Source: Bacillus sp. (in: firmicutes) (lineage in GTDB: Bacteria; Bacillota; Bacilli; Bacillales; JACDOC01). Taken from it: a DNA stretch of 64,000 nt. Within the stretch, counting starts at the first letter, position 1. The number at the start of each line of letters is the position of its first letter. Position numbers and translations under genes: made by a program. The DNA lies in NCBI GenBank assembly GCA_017656295.1, contig JACDOC010000011.1:1-64000 (forward strand), written 5' to 3'. Under the pieces are notes generated by a model. It was given only the letters and a program-made list of their open reading frames with translations, was not told the origin of the DNA and searched no databases. Shown here in pieces: positions 1 to 8,630 of this stretch.

Positions 1-10
1 GATTGCTCAT

Positions 11-75
11 AAAAAATCGTCCTTTCTGGAATGTTGTGTGGTAACTTCATTTTACTAGAAAGGGCGATTTTTTTG
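11..75. terminator. Bidirectional terminator-like inverted repeat
   Basis: A-tract followed by ATCGTCCTTTCT pairs, with one G-U, with AGAAAGGGCGAT followed by a T-tract; the loop is about 27 nt. It probably ends a gene lying left of the window. Confidence 0.55.
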
Positions 76-103
76 TGTATTTTTTTAATAAATAAAAAAT
101 GAA

Positions 104-150
104 GAGGGGCTCCAAAAAGTCAGTTACCCTGACTTTTTGGACAGCCCCTT
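104..150 (-). terminator. Rho-independent terminator of the MarR-type gene
   Basis: An 18-bp stem (GGGGCTCCAAAAAGTCAG and its near-perfect complement) lies immediately beyond the stop codon of the minus-strand regulator gene. A T-rich stretch follows on that strand. Confidence 0.85.
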
Positions 151-595
151 ACGAACGTTTGCTTGTTTCAATTCCTAATCGTTTTAATAAGCGAATCGCT
201 TCATCTTTCTCTTCGTCCGTTAAAACAGACATCATTTGATGAATACGTTCTGCATGAGCTGGAAAAATATCCTCAATAAATTGCTTTCCTTTTTCGGTAA
301 TTTGACCATACGTTACACGACGGTCGTTCGGACAAGCTACCCGTTCTAAATAGCCTTTTTTCTCAAGCTTGTCTACGACATAGGTAATACTTCCGCTTGC
401 GAGTAATATTTTTTCCCCAATTTGTTGCAATGGTTGATGTCCTTTATGATAGAGAAGCTCTAACACTGCAAATTCGGTTGGATTTAATCCATTTTGCTGG
501 ATATATTGGTTCGTGTAGTCTGTTACAGACCGAAATGCACGTGAAAGCACAATGTACAGTTTGAGTGATTTTTGAATGTTTTCGTTTAATTCCAT
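149..595 (-). CDS. mhqR: MarR family transcriptional regulator (MhqR-like)
   Basis: A cytoplasmic winged-helix DNA-binding protein of 148 aa. It has the MarR layout: N-terminal helix, winged HTH around residues 40-105 with the DRR wing motif (PNDRRVTYG), and C-terminal dimerisation helices. An upstream in-frame ATG would add 16 residues. The start at 595 is chosen because GGGTGA lies 7 nt before it and because the protein then begins like family members. In B. subtilis mhqR, a repressor of quinone/azo-detoxification genes, sits beside kinD; here a kinD-like gene is two genes away, which supports the name. The gene has a consensus sigma-A promoter with a palindrome just downstream of the -10 box, so autorepression is likely. 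Ligand and targets are not visible; OhrR-like or other MarR roles are possible. Confidence 0.8.
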   Translation of the reverse strand: MELNENIQKSLKLYIVLSRAFRSVTDYTNQYIQQNGLNPTEFAVLELLYHKGHQPLQQIGEKILLASGSITYVVDKLEKKGYLERVACPNDRRVTYGQITEKGKQFIEDIFPAHAERIHQMMSVLTDEEKDEAIRLLKRLGIETSKRS

Positions 596-667
596 ATTTT
601 CACCCATTTTCATCCGATCGTTATTTAGTAGAGCCATAAACATTAAGACCCTTCAACGTGTACTTTG

Positions 668-726
668 TTTGAAAACGAAATTCTCAAATTCTAAATTATT
701 ATAAAGAACTGTCTAAGTCCTGTCAA
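668..726 (-). promoter_or_regulatory. Sigma-A promoter and candidate MarR operator
   Basis: On the minus strand TTGACA (721-726), a 17-nt spacer and TATAAT (698-703) form a perfect sigma-A promoter for the MarR gene. At 668-688, about where transcription should start, lies the inverted repeat TTTGAGAA-N5-TTTTCAAA, with one mismatch between the arms. It is well placed for autorepression. Confidence 0.75.
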
Positions 727-744
727 TATACACAATCTTCACTG

Positions 745-2319
745 TCACCACACGACTTTCCAATTGTTGTTAACGGTCGCCTCTACTTCTTTATGTTCCA
801 TAAAGTATTCGATGAGAAGCTCGGTTACATCGAGTTGCACTTCTTTGATGCGCTCTTTTCCTTCGAACATATGATAATTTCCACCACCACTCGCCCGATA
901 ATTATTCATTACAACATCATATTCCTTGTCCATTTGCAACGGTGCTCCATTGATCGTCAACGACTCAATCCGCTCCCCAATCGGACGTGAAATATTGATC
1001 ACATACTCAATCCCTTCCCACATATCGTAATAATAATGTTGTGGTTTTGGGTAAGAAAAGTGTCTACTTACCTCAATGCTTCCATCTTCATTTAACACGA
1101 AATATGATGCTGACTTCTCTAATGCTTCTTTTATATCTTTCCCAGTCACTCGTAGAACGACTAATGTGTTCGGATAAATATAATTAGAGATGATATCATT
1201 CACTTTGACATTCGCTGGTAACCCTTTTCCTTTTTCTGTAAATAAAGCTGTGCACGAAATATTTACCCCTGTTGCTTCCATTTGAACTTTATTAATGAAC
1301 TCAATGTATGGGTGTTCTTTCAATCGTACATCGAATGGATTAGATATTCGCATATCCCCTATCACTTTTCCAATCGATTCGTTTAACCAACGATTTGTTT
1401 CCTCTTGATAATATTTTATTAATTGCAAGCATTGCTGGTCCTCTTTTACGTGTTTAACTGAATAAATATTCGCTGATTTTTGGTGAATGTGCCATTCGTG
1501 ATGAATTTTATTAAATGTAACAGATACTTCTCCAAGTAAACGACCGTTCGATCCTGCTTGAATGACCGTTACACCATTGACTTCTCCAACAAGTTCTCGA
1601 TGCTGATGCCCCGTTAATAAAACATCAATCCCATCAACTGATTGACACATGGCGTACGCTTGATTTTCCCCCGTATCTCGTTCCAATCGTTCCCCAGTAT
1701 GAATATCACGTTCAAACCCGCCATGATAGGCCACTACCATGAGATCAGGTTGTTCAATTTCATGGATATATTGCACCCATCTTTTCGTTGACTCCACTGC
1801 ATCTTCAAACGCTAACGATTCGATATGTTCTGTGCGCTCCCATTGGGGAATAAGCTTTGTTGTCACTCCTAATACCGCAACTTTAATACCTGACGGAAAT
1901 TCTTTAACAATATATGGTGTACCAAAGTACGTTTCTTTCGTCCGATGGTGCACGATATTCGCAGAAAGCCATGGAAAATTGGACTGACTAATAGCTTGAT
2001 TAATAATCGCTTTTCCATAATTAAATTCGTGGTTTCCTATTATAGCTGCATCATACTGCAATTCATTTAAAAGTAAAACCATTGGATTCGGTTTGTTTTT
2101 CAACCGTTTAGCAAAATAATACGTTAAAGGTGTTCCTTGGATTAAGTCACCGTTATCGATCGTTAATACATTTTCTGCTTTTAATTGAATAGATTTTAAA
2201 AGTGTCGCCACTTTACTGAGACCGAAGCAGCTCTCTCCGTTCGTAGAAGTAAGTACATGTCCGTGTATATCACTCGTAAAAAGAATGGTTACGGTCGTTT
2301 CCGATTTAGAATAGATCAT
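745..2319 (-). CDS. yunD: YunD-type metallophosphatase / 5'-nucleotidase
   Basis: A 524-aa calcineurin-like phosphoesterase fused to a C-terminal 5'-nucleotidase domain. N-terminal metal motifs are DIHGH (residues 17-21), GNHEF (95-99) and GHQH further on; the C-terminal half carries the substrate-binding 5'-nucleotidase fold. There is no signal peptide, unlike secreted UshA-type enzymes, so it should act in the cytoplasm on nucleotides or other phosphoesters, as proposed for B. subtilis YunD. The start at 2319 is preceded by GGAGGGGAAAA; a start 10 codons upstream lacks a ribosome site. It is transcribed divergently from the sensor kinase. Exact substrate unknown. Confidence 0.8.
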   Translation of the reverse strand: MIYSKSETTVTILFTSDIHGHVLTSTNGESCFGLSKVATLLKSIQLKAENVLTIDNGDLIQGTPLTYYFAKRLKNKPNPMVLLLNELQYDAAIIGNHEFNYGKAIINQAISQSNFPWLSANIVHHRTKETYFGTPYIVKEFPSGIKVAVLGVTTKLIPQWERTEHIESLAFEDAVESTKRWVQYIHEIEQPDLMVVAYHGGFERDIHTGERLERDTGENQAYAMCQSVDGIDVLLTGHQHRELVGEVNGVTVIQAGSNGRLLGEVSVTFNKIHHEWHIHQKSANIYSVKHVKEDQQCLQLIKYYQEETNRWLNESIGKVIGDMRISNPFDVRLKEHPYIEFINKVQMEATGVNISCTALFTEKGKGLPANVKVNDIISNYIYPNTLVVLRVTGKDIKEALEKSASYFVLNEDGSIEVSRHFSYPKPQHYYYDMWEGIEYVINISRPIGERIESLTINGAPLQMDKEYDVVMNNYRASGGGNYHMFEGKERIKEVQLDVTELLIEYFMEHKEVEATVNNNWKVVW

Positions 2320-2509
2320 TTTTCCCCTCCAAATGCAATTGTGGTCCATAATTATTTTGCTATTGATATCATCTGTTAAACGTTTTTTTCATTTTATTTA
2401 CGAATTAAACAGGTTCAATACCTATCTTTTTACTGTAAATGAAATTATTACAATGGTATGATATAGTTGTTCTTGAAAAATATTCATATTTTAGTAGAGG
2501 GAAAGACAG

Positions 2510-3988
2510 ATGAAAAAATGGATGAAACCATTTCTTTATTATCTCATTCTAGTATTACTTCCAACGTGTATCTTTCTTTTTTTTTACTGGGATTACCGAT
2601 ATGATGTTGAAAAAGGGAAACAATGGGAACATGCCAAATGGGTCGCTTCTATTCATAAAAACCAAATCGACCAATTTATCGGAGAAACCGAAGCTAGTTT
2701 AGAAATATTATCATTAACCATTAATCCAATAGATGGTAATAAGGAGGAAATTCAGGCAACGTTAGAGCAAGCGGCGGAAAAGGATCCACGATACGGGGGG
2801 CTCCTTGTTGTGGATCCAAATGGAACCGTTCTCAGAAGTACAACCCACGAAAATGCGTTTGTTACATATCAGAATAAGGAGTACTTTCAAACATTGCTTA
2901 AAACAAAAAGAACCGTTGTTTCCCCACAACCTGAATATTTTCCAAAAGGACAATTAGTTTTTGCTGTTGCGGCTCCGATCATACAATCCAACAACGTCAT
3001 TGGTGCGGTAATCGCTCATATACGAATTGACTATCTCCAAAATATTATAAACATCTTAACTCCTGAGGAAGATGTTCAAATTGTTTATCATAACAACCAA
3101 ATCATTCACACAAGCGCAAAGGAAACAGTTGTGTCGATTGTGCTCGAGAATATACCTTGGCAAATTGTTGTGGAATCGGAGCTATCATTATCCGATGTGA
3201 ACAAATCAACCATTTTTTATGGTTTGTGCGTGTTTACTTGTTTACATATCCTCTACTTAATCAGTCAAAACATTTATATTAAGCGACAAGCTCAAAAGGA
3301 ACGGATCCAAAATGAAGCTCAAAAACTGGAGCTTATCGGTACATTAGCTGCTAGCACAGCCCATGAAATTCGTAATCCGTTAACAGGTATTCAAGGTCTT
3401 GTACAGCTGTTAAGCGAAAAATATCGAGATCCGCAAGATCAATTTTATTTTTCGGTCATTCATAAAGAAATTGATCGAATCAATCAAATTGTGAGTGAAT
3501 TTTTAATATTAGGAAAACCGACCATTCAAAAGGTAGAGACGATCGATTTAAGAAAGATTATTACTGATATCAATCCAATTATTCGCTCTGAAGCTAATCT
3601 ATATAACATCATATACAACTTTAAAATGCCTGCTGAACATGTTCTGGTTAAATGTACAAAAGATCAAATGAAACAAGTTATTTTAAATATTACCCGAAAT
3701 GCCTTTGAAGCGATGGATGCCGGTGGGACGCTAAACTTAGAATTGGAGAAATGGAGTGACCATTGCACGATTACGATTCAAGATAGTGGTGTCGGTATAC
3801 CGAAAGACCAGCTCGATAAAATTTTTGAACCATTTTTTACATCAAAAGAATGTGGAACAGGGCTTGGGTTAGTGGTTTGTAAACGGATTATCCAATCGTT
3901 CAATGGGGTCATTTCTATTGAAAGTGAAGTAGGGCGAGGAACGATAGTGACAATTTCACTCCCTCTAGAGAAATCTAAAAATGACTAA
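2510..3988 (+). CDS. kinD: KinD-like sporulation sensor histidine kinase
   Basis: A membrane sensor kinase of 492 aa. Transmembrane segments near residues 8-27 and 234-255 flank an extracytoplasmic Cache-type sensor domain (about 35-225). Then come a HisKA phosphoacceptor domain with H285 in STAHEIRNP and a HATPase domain with an N-box (NITRNAFEAM), DSGVGIP and GTGLGL. No HAMP or PAS domain is seen. This matches B. subtilis KinD, which feeds phosphate into the Spo0F-Spo0B-Spo0A relay, and the adjacent Spo0E-like gene repeats the B. subtilis neighbourhood. The ATG follows AGAGGGAAAGACAG. No partner response regulator is adjacent, typical of orphan sporulation kinases. The inducing ligand is not deducible. 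Confidence 0.85.
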   Translation: MKKWMKPFLYYLILVLLPTCIFLFFYWDYRYDVEKGKQWEHAKWVASIHKNQIDQFIGETEASLEILSLTINPIDGNKEEIQATLEQAAEKDPRYGGLLVVDPNGTVLRSTTHENAFVTYQNKEYFQTLLKTKRTVVSPQPEYFPKGQLVFAVAAPIIQSNNVIGAVIAHIRIDYLQNIINILTPEEDVQIVYHNNQIIHTSAKETVVSIVLENIPWQIVVESELSLSDVNKSTIFYGLCVFTCLHILYLISQNIYIKRQAQKERIQNEAQKLELIGTLAASTAHEIRNPLTGIQGLVQLLSEKYRDPQDQFYFSVIHKEIDRINQIVSEFLILGKPTIQKVETIDLRKIITDINPIIRSEANLYNIIYNFKMPAEHVLVKCTKDQMKQVILNITRNAFEAMDAGGTLNLELEKWSDHCTITIQDSGVGIPKDQLDKIFEPFFTSKECGTGLGLVVCKRIIQSFNGVISIESEVGRGTIVTISLPLEKSKND

Positions 3989-4015
3989 AAGGAGCCTTTT
4001 GTTAGCTCCTTTTTT
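3987..4015 (+). terminator. Terminator of the KinD-like kinase
   Basis: AAAAGGAGC pairs with GCTCCTTTT and is followed by a T-run. It overlaps the last bases of the kinase gene. Confidence 0.85.
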
Positions 4016-4046
4016 ATTACATATGAATGGTCTTATTGACTAACTA

Positions 4047-4256
4047 TTAAGCACTATTTTTCTTTTTTATCCGTTGTTTTAAGGAAGAAAAATAATATTC
4101 ATTTAACAGTTGATCCAGCTCTTGACTGCACTGAATCGTGAGGTCATTAGTAAATCCATATTTAATTCCTAACTCAATCATTTCTTTTCGCTTCTCGTAA
4201 ATCATTAATTGGTATGATTGATGTTTGGTATGTGCTATCACTTTTCTTTCCCTCAC
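4047..4256 (-). CDS. spo0E: Spo0E-like aspartyl-phosphate phosphatase
   Basis: A small helical protein (up to 69 aa) of the Spo0E family, which removes phosphate from Spo0A~P and so delays sporulation. The family signature SQELD is present, preceded by the usual first helix (EKRKEMIELGIKYGF). Start choice is uncertain: the first GTG (4256) lies 18 nt from a strong AAGGAGG, whereas a second GTG five codons later has GAGGGA at good spacing. The gene lies next to the KinD-like kinase, as in B. subtilis, pairing an activator and a brake of the phosphorelay. The C-terminus is lysine-rich and short. Confidence 0.8.
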   Translation of the reverse strand: MRERKVIAHTKHQSYQLMIYEKRKEMIELGIKYGFTNDLTIQCSQELDQLLNEYYFSSLKQRIKKKNSA

Positions 4257-4439
4257 TTTTGATTATCGTATGAACCTCCTTGTACATGGATTATTACAAT
4301 AATTTCATTAGATGTAAATAGTTTCGCAAAATAAGACAAAACTTTACGAAAAGCGATATAACGAACACCTATTACCTAACAAAATCCGACATCATACCTC
4401 TTACATCTTTGCTATGGTTATGTTGAAAGGAGGATGAAG

Positions 4440-4856
4440 ATGTATCCTATCAATCATATTTGTATTTCCGTTTCCAATCTTGAACAATCCATCCTGTTTT
4501 ATGAGCAAGTGTTTCAAGCAAAGCTGCTTGTGAAAGGGCGACAAACAGCGTATTTCGATGTAAAGGGGAAATGGTTGGCACTCAATGAACAACCCGATAT
4601 TTCACGAGAAGAGATTTACCAATCGTATACCCATATTGCCTTCTCTATTAATCTAGAAGAATTAGAAAAAGTGAGAAACCGTTTAAATCAATTAGGTGTT
4701 CAACTCGAACCAGGAAGAAAACGTCATCCTCGGGATCGCAAATCCATCTATTTTCGTGATCCTGATGGATATCTATATGAATTCCATACAGGTACATTGA
4801 AAGAACGGCTCGAGTATTACCGTGATGAAAAGCCGCATATGACATTTTTTGAGTAG
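4440..4856 (+). CDS. fosB: Metallothiol transferase FosB
   Basis: A 138-aa vicinal-oxygen-chelate (glyoxalase-fold) enzyme that adds bacillithiol to the epoxide of fosfomycin. Two paired beta-alpha-beta-beta-beta modules are seen with the metal ligands expected for FosB: His in INHICIS, His in YTHIAF and Glu in YEFHTG. The FosB-typical stretches GRQTAYFD and RKSIYFRDPDG are present. The ATG at 4440 has AAAGGAGG six bases upstream; an ATG six bases earlier is too close to that site. Chromosomal fosB genes are common in Bacillus, so this need not be acquired. It implies that the cell makes bacillithiol. Confidence 0.92.
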   Translation: MYPINHICISVSNLEQSILFYEQVFQAKLLVKGRQTAYFDVKGKWLALNEQPDISREEIYQSYTHIAFSINLEELEKVRNRLNQLGVQLEPGRKRHPRDRKSIYFRDPDGYLYEFHTGTLKERLEYYRDEKPHMTFFE

Positions 4857-4891
4857 GGTCGTTAAAAATGGGGTGTTTACCGGAACAAAAT

Positions 4892-4924
4892 AATAGCTCC
4901 CCTTCTAAAAGAAGAGGAGCTATT
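4892..4924. terminator. Bidirectional terminator between fosB and mtnD
   Basis: AATAGCTCCCCTTCT and AGAAGAGGAGCTATT form a 15-bp stem with one mismatch between the two convergent genes. Confidence 0.8.
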
Positions 4925-4929
4925 TCCGG

Positions 4930-5463
4930 TTATGCTTGTACATTTTCCTTTTCATAAATCGGGACCCAACCTTCTTCAGTGACAAAAATACGTACCGCTA
5001 CAACTTGACGGTCTTCCGCTAACGTAAAGTAGTGACGGACATTTTCTGGAACGGAAATTAAATCCCCTGGTTCCAAATGTACTTCAAAAAAGTGACCATC
5101 CTTCCCTTGAATCGCAAAAATTCCGTGGCCGCTTACAATAAATCGCACTTCATCGTCCGTATGATGGTGTTCTTTTTTAAAGTTTTCTAACAGCTGCTCT
5201 AAATTTGGAGTATCTTTCGACAAAGAAATGACATCATACGCTTTGTAGCCACGACGTTTGGAAATATCATCAATTTCCTGTTTAAAAACTTGAAGAATTT
5301 CTTCTTTTTCTTCATCTGTTAAGTAAAACTTATCCTTCAACGCTTTCGGTAGCTTTTCAATATTCCATCGTTCATAAATGACTCCTTGCTGTTCCAAGTA
5401 ATCTCGTACTTTTTCCTCCTCTTTGATCCATTCTTGGTCTACTTTTTTAAAAATTTGCGCCAT
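4930..5463 (-). CDS. mtnD: Acireductone dioxygenase MtnD
   Basis: A 177-aa cupin metalloenzyme of methionine salvage. With Fe2+ it oxidises acireductone to 4-methylthio-2-oxobutanoate and formate; with Ni2+ it takes an off-pathway route. The ARD metal motif (HHHTDDEVRF) is visible, followed by the second cupin strand with PENVRHYF. The start at 5463 has GGAGG nine bases upstream; the longer reading frame adds 19 residues unlike the family. It is the last gene of the mtnW-X-B-D group but is separated from mtnB by 316 bp filled by a MITE-like repeat, so its expression from the riboswitch promoter may be affected. Confidence 0.93.
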   Translation of the reverse strand: MAQIFKKVDQEWIKEEEKVRDYLEQQGVIYERWNIEKLPKALKDKFYLTDEEKEEILQVFKQEIDDISKRRGYKAYDVISLSKDTPNLEQLLENFKKEHHHTDDEVRFIVSGHGIFAIQGKDGHFFEVHLEPGDLISVPENVRHYFTLAEDRQVVAVRIFVTEEGWVPIYEKENVQA

Positions 5464-5502
5464 TCTTTCATACCTCCTAGAAATTATTTTAATTTTAAAA
5501 TT

Positions 5503-5692
5503 GGCTATGTTATATGTCATTGTTGATATTTAGCAAGTTATTTACATGAAGCAAAAGGCGGCGACTTCAGCGGGAACAAGAAGCCGCAAGACCCATACTT
5601 GAGCGTAGCGAGGGAAGCGGCTTGCACCTTGCCCGCGGAAAACGTCCGCCACAAGCGAAATGGATAAATATCAACAGTATCATTTAACAGAC
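5503..5692. repeat. MITE-like dispersed repeat, copy 1
   Basis: This non-coding element is also present at 52233-52426. Its ends are imperfect inverted repeats of about 28 bp, the innermost 12 bp (TGTTGATATTTA at 5521 and its complement at 5665-5676) being perfect. The GC-rich centre folds into nested stems: GGCGG/CCGCC, GCGGG/CCCGC and AAGCCGC/GCGGCTT. No reading frame is seen. The size, ends and internal structure suggest a miniature inverted-repeat element or a structured-RNA repeat. It sits between mtnB and mtnD. Confidence 0.75.
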
Positions 5693-5779
5693 ATTCATGC
5701 CAATTGCCATTGGCACATCGATGAATAATAACAGCAAAAGTTATCCACAGTTATTTTAGGGTAGAGCCTTAAAATTAAA

Positions 5780-6427
5780 TTAAAGAGCTAATTTAGAAGA
5801 AGCAAAAGAAACGTTCGAGCGAACTTGGTGTAACGCTAATTGATATTGAAACAAAAACTCGCAAGCTTCTAATATTTTTTTTGCTTCAAACCCATTTTTG
5901 CCCCAAGTGGTAATCCCGTGATTACGAATTAACACCGCACCTTTATCTGCTGATACGTGTTGACTAAATTCTTTCGCAAGCCTTTTTAGATCGGCATAAT
6001 TATAAATAATCGGAATGGTTAACACGGCGTCTTCTTCCCACATGTCAAACGCTTTAATTAATTCTTGGCCGCTAAAAGAAATATGACCTTGATTTCCGTA
6101 TAATTCGGAAATCACATTGTTAGCGATGGTGTGCACGTGCAAACTGCATCCAGCCTTTGTTTTCCGATAAATCTCGCAATGAATCAACGTTTCTGCTGAT
6201 GGACGTAAATGCGTTTTTTCGACCGCTTTTCCAAATTCATTGACGAGTAAAAAGTCTTCATCGGTCCGCTTGCGCTTATCTTTACCGCTTGCTGTTACAT
6301 AAAATAAGAGAGGGTCATCCGTCACTTTGATAGACAAATTTCCACTTGTCCCCATAAACCAATCCCGTTCCGCTAATTCATCTTTGATATCAGCTAACTC
6401 GTTCCATTTTTCTTGAAAGATGGTCAT
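5780..6427 (-). CDS. mtnB: Methylthioribulose-1-phosphate dehydratase MtnB
   Basis: A 215-aa class II aldolase-fold zinc enzyme that dehydrates 5-methylthioribulose 1-phosphate to 2,3-diketo-5-methylthiopentyl 1-phosphate. The family pattern is clear: GTSGNLS near residue 26, the [12 protein letters not shown] segment, the zinc ligands HVHT and the later RNHGITTWG. Its ATG overlaps the mtnX stop codon, indicating translational coupling in the riboswitch-controlled operon. The length is close to the B. subtilis protein. Confidence 0.92.
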   Translation of the reverse strand: MTIFQEKWNELADIKDELAERDWFMGTSGNLSIKVTDDPLLFYVTASGKDKRKRTDEDFLLVNEFGKAVEKTHLRPSAETLIHCEIYRKTKAGCSLHVHTIANNVISELYGNQGHISFSGQELIKAFDMWEEDAVLTIPIIYNYADLKRLAKEFSQHVSADKGAVLIRNHGITTWGKNGFEAKKILEACEFLFQYQLALHQVRSNVSFASSKLAL

Positions 6428-7086
6428 ATGTTCACCTCCAACAACTGTTCAATAACATAAATACAATCAAAGAAATTTTCAAACGGGGCATGAGGAAGCT
6501 CATGCTCTCTACATTTTTCTAACAATAATCCTCTCGCTAAAACAAAATCGGCTAATTGGGCAGCTTTCCAATCGGTTATGGAATCGCCAATAACTACTCT
6601 GTAGGTTGAATTTTGACTAATGGAACGAATAAGGGACGGTTTACAACAACCGCACCCACCTAAACAATCGTCATCACATGGATACGGCCACTCAATTCGA
6701 ATCGTATCTCCAGTAAAATTTCCTCGATTGCAATAAATGTTGGTAATCCCTTTATAAGGGGACAGTAACGGATTCACGAAAAAGTCGATACCTCCGCTTA
6801 CAACATAGAAGGGAATATCACGTTTGTTGGTAAAGCGAACAAATTCAGCAAACCCTTCACGAATCGTAGCTTTTTCTAACAAATATTGAACAATGTCCTC
6901 TTTTAGTGACGTCGGAAGAAGGGAAAACATTTTTCCAACTCCTTCTTGTATGGACATTTGTTCGGATAGCACCGCGTTTTTTAACGATTCCCAAGAAGAA
7001 GGGGCAAATTGTTCCATGAGGGAGATTATGTTGTCCTGTTCAGTAATCGTTCCATCAAAATCACAGAATATAGCTATAGAACTCAT
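6424..7086 (-). CDS. mtnX: 2-hydroxy-3-keto-5-methylthiopentenyl-1-phosphate phosphatase MtnX
   Basis: A 220-aa HAD-superfamily phosphatase that converts the enol phosphate from MtnW to acireductone. HAD motif I is DFDGTIT at residues 8-14, motif II is VVSGG and motif III/IV is [14 protein letters not shown] cysteine-rich stretch ([12 protein letters not shown]) in the middle is typical of MtnX. The start at 7086 is chosen because it overlaps the mtnW stop (ATGA) and has GGAGG upstream. Together MtnW and MtnX replace the single MtnC enzyme of other bacteria. Confidence 0.92.
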   Translation of the reverse strand: MSSIAIFCDFDGTITEQDNIISLMEQFAPSSWESLKNAVLSEQMSIQEGVGKMFSLLPTSLKEDIVQYLLEKATIREGFAEFVRFTNKRDIPFYVVSGGIDFFVNPLLSPYKGITNIYCNRGNFTGDTIRIEWPYPCDDDCLGGCGCCKPSLIRSISQNSTYRVVIGDSITDWKAAQLADFVLARGLLLEKCREHELPHAPFENFFDCIYVIEQLLEVNI

Positions 7087-8312
7087 GATGATGTCACCTC
7101 CACTGTCCCCCAAAGGGATAACGCTTCTTGCAATTCTGGATGCTCATTTGCTGCTTCCTGTAACGGCTTATTTTGCAAAACAGCCTCTATCGCTTGTCGA
7201 AACGCCCTTCCACCTCCTTGTGCTCCTTGTGGATGACCATGGATGCCACCACCTGCATTAATGACTTGATCATACCCAAAATCATGGATTAGAGCAGGTA
7301 CCAAACCGGGATGAATCCCTGCCGATGGGACCGGGAATGTACGTTTATACACGTGATTTTTCACTAATTCATCTCTAATGTGGAGCGCTTCTTCTTTTTT
7401 GAGCGCAACCGAACCATATGGAGATGGAAAGAGGGAAAAATCTGCTCCGGCATAGCGCAACAACTTTCCAAGTAAAAGAGAATGGGACAAACCAAAAATG
7501 AGGGAAGAAGTCAATGCTCCGCTAAAAGCAGGATGTGCCATAATTGGGACGTTCACTTCATCGTCTTCAGTTAGCTGCTGTAAAATATCCAACCCATACG
7601 TAAATACATTGAATAACAACACATCTGCCCCTAATTCAGATGCACGTCTCGCCCGGTCAATGATGTCTTTTGTCCGACCAGAAAGATGAACCGCATACCA
7701 CGTTCGATGTCCTGTTTCTTCATACACATGATTTAGCACCTTCTTCCCTTCAACAATCCGCTGTTCAAAAGGCGTAAGGTCATTTTGGAACAAAATTTCA
7801 TCATCTTTTACTAAGTCCACACCACCAAGCGCTTGTTCTTTTAGTTGCGACAACAGGTATGGTAAGTCGCGGCCAATCACCCCTTTAAAAATGCTCATCA
7901 CAAGTGGTCGATCCAATACTTGTAACCCCTCTCGAATTTTCTTGATTCCAAAACGCGGGCCTGGGAATGACGGAAATAATTCATCCGGAAACGATACATC
8001 CACTAATTTGATTTCTCCGTCTAATGAAAGCTTCCCAAACACAGTCGTTAAGATGGAAGGAAAATCGGTCGTAATATTAACGATAGGATACCCAATTCGG
8101 ACATAACCAGTTACTTTTTCTGTCTCTCCTTTCTCAAGTCCAACTTCTTCCACTGAAAGAACTTCACCTTTGTGCTTTTTCAGTTGTTCTTTTTCAAGCA
8201 AAGGTAAATTCGTCCAAGAACCAACTGTCATACCAAGTGCAATCTGTTCGGCCTTTTTCAAAAACGAACCGGGCTTTCCCCTCATTTTGTAAGTAGCAAT
8301 AAGATAGGACAT
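7083..8312 (-). CDS. mtnW: RuBisCO-like 2,3-diketo-5-methylthiopentyl-1-phosphate enolase MtnW
   Basis: A 409-aa RuBisCO-like protein (type IV) that enolises 2,3-diketo-5-methylthiopentyl 1-phosphate. An N-terminal ferredoxin-like domain is followed by a TIM barrel with the carbamylated-lysine region GVDLVKDDE and the phosphate-binding segments HLSG and [10 protein letters not shown]. It is the first gene behind the SAM-I riboswitch; the ATG at 8312 has GGAGGAGCAAG directly upstream. Its presence marks the Bacillus-type branch of methionine salvage. Confidence 0.94.
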   Translation of the reverse strand: MSYLIATYKMRGKPGSFLKKAEQIALGMTVGSWTNLPLLEKEQLKKHKGEVLSVEEVGLEKGETEKVTGYVRIGYPIVNITTDFPSILTTVFGKLSLDGEIKLVDVSFPDELFPSFPGPRFGIKKIREGLQVLDRPLVMSIFKGVIGRDLPYLLSQLKEQALGGVDLVKDDEILFQNDLTPFEQRIVEGKKVLNHVYEETGHRTWYAVHLSGRTKDIIDRARRASELGADVLLFNVFTYGLDILQQLTEDDEVNVPIMAHPAFSGALTSSLIFGLSHSLLLGKLLRYAGADFSLFPSPYGSVALKKEEALHIRDELVKNHVYKRTFPVPSAGIHPGLVPALIHDFGYDQVINAGGGIHGHPQGAQGGGRAFRQAIEAVLQNKPLQEAANEHPELQEALSLWGTVEVTSS

Positions 8313-8338
8313 CTTGCTCCTCCTTTTTCAAATCAAAT

Positions 8339-8533
8339 AAAAAAACCTCTTCGATAAGAAGAGGTTGCATTTCTATCCACCATCTTCTTATCTCTCAGCA
8401 TAACGCTGCAAGAATTAGCACCGTGCCTTGCGGATGTTACATCCGGCGCCTTAAGCGCCCCACCTCGCGATGGTATTACGGTCGGTTGCCGGGTTTCATC
8501 GGGCTCGTCCCTCCACCTACTCTTGATAAGAAA
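8339..8533 (-). ncRNA. SAM-I (S-box) riboswitch with terminator
   Basis: On the minus strand an aptamer runs from 8533 to about 8384. It contains the S-box core elements GAGTAGGTGGAGGGA, GCCCGATGAAACCCGGCAAC and GGTGCTAATTCTTGC, and is closed by a P1 helix (TTCTTATC with GATAAGAA). It is followed at 8339-8367 by the intrinsic terminator AACCTCTTC-TTATC-GAAGAGGTT plus T-run. Part of that stem region can pair alternatively with P1, the usual switch. High S-adenosylmethionine should stop transcription before mtnW. Confidence 0.95.
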
Positions 8534-8574
8534 TTCTTACGTATTCAATTTTCATATAATTTAAATTAATTCGA

Positions 8575-8603
8575 ATTATGCCATCTCCTAGAAAAATTGT
8601 CAA
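8575..8603 (-). promoter_or_regulatory. Sigma-A promoter of the mtnWXBD operon
   Basis: TTGACA (8598-8603), a 17-nt spacer and CATAAT (8575-8580) on the minus strand. Transcription should start about 35 bp before the riboswitch. Confidence 0.8.
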
Positions 8604-8630
8604 TATTTTTTTCACCAATTATCTTAATTG

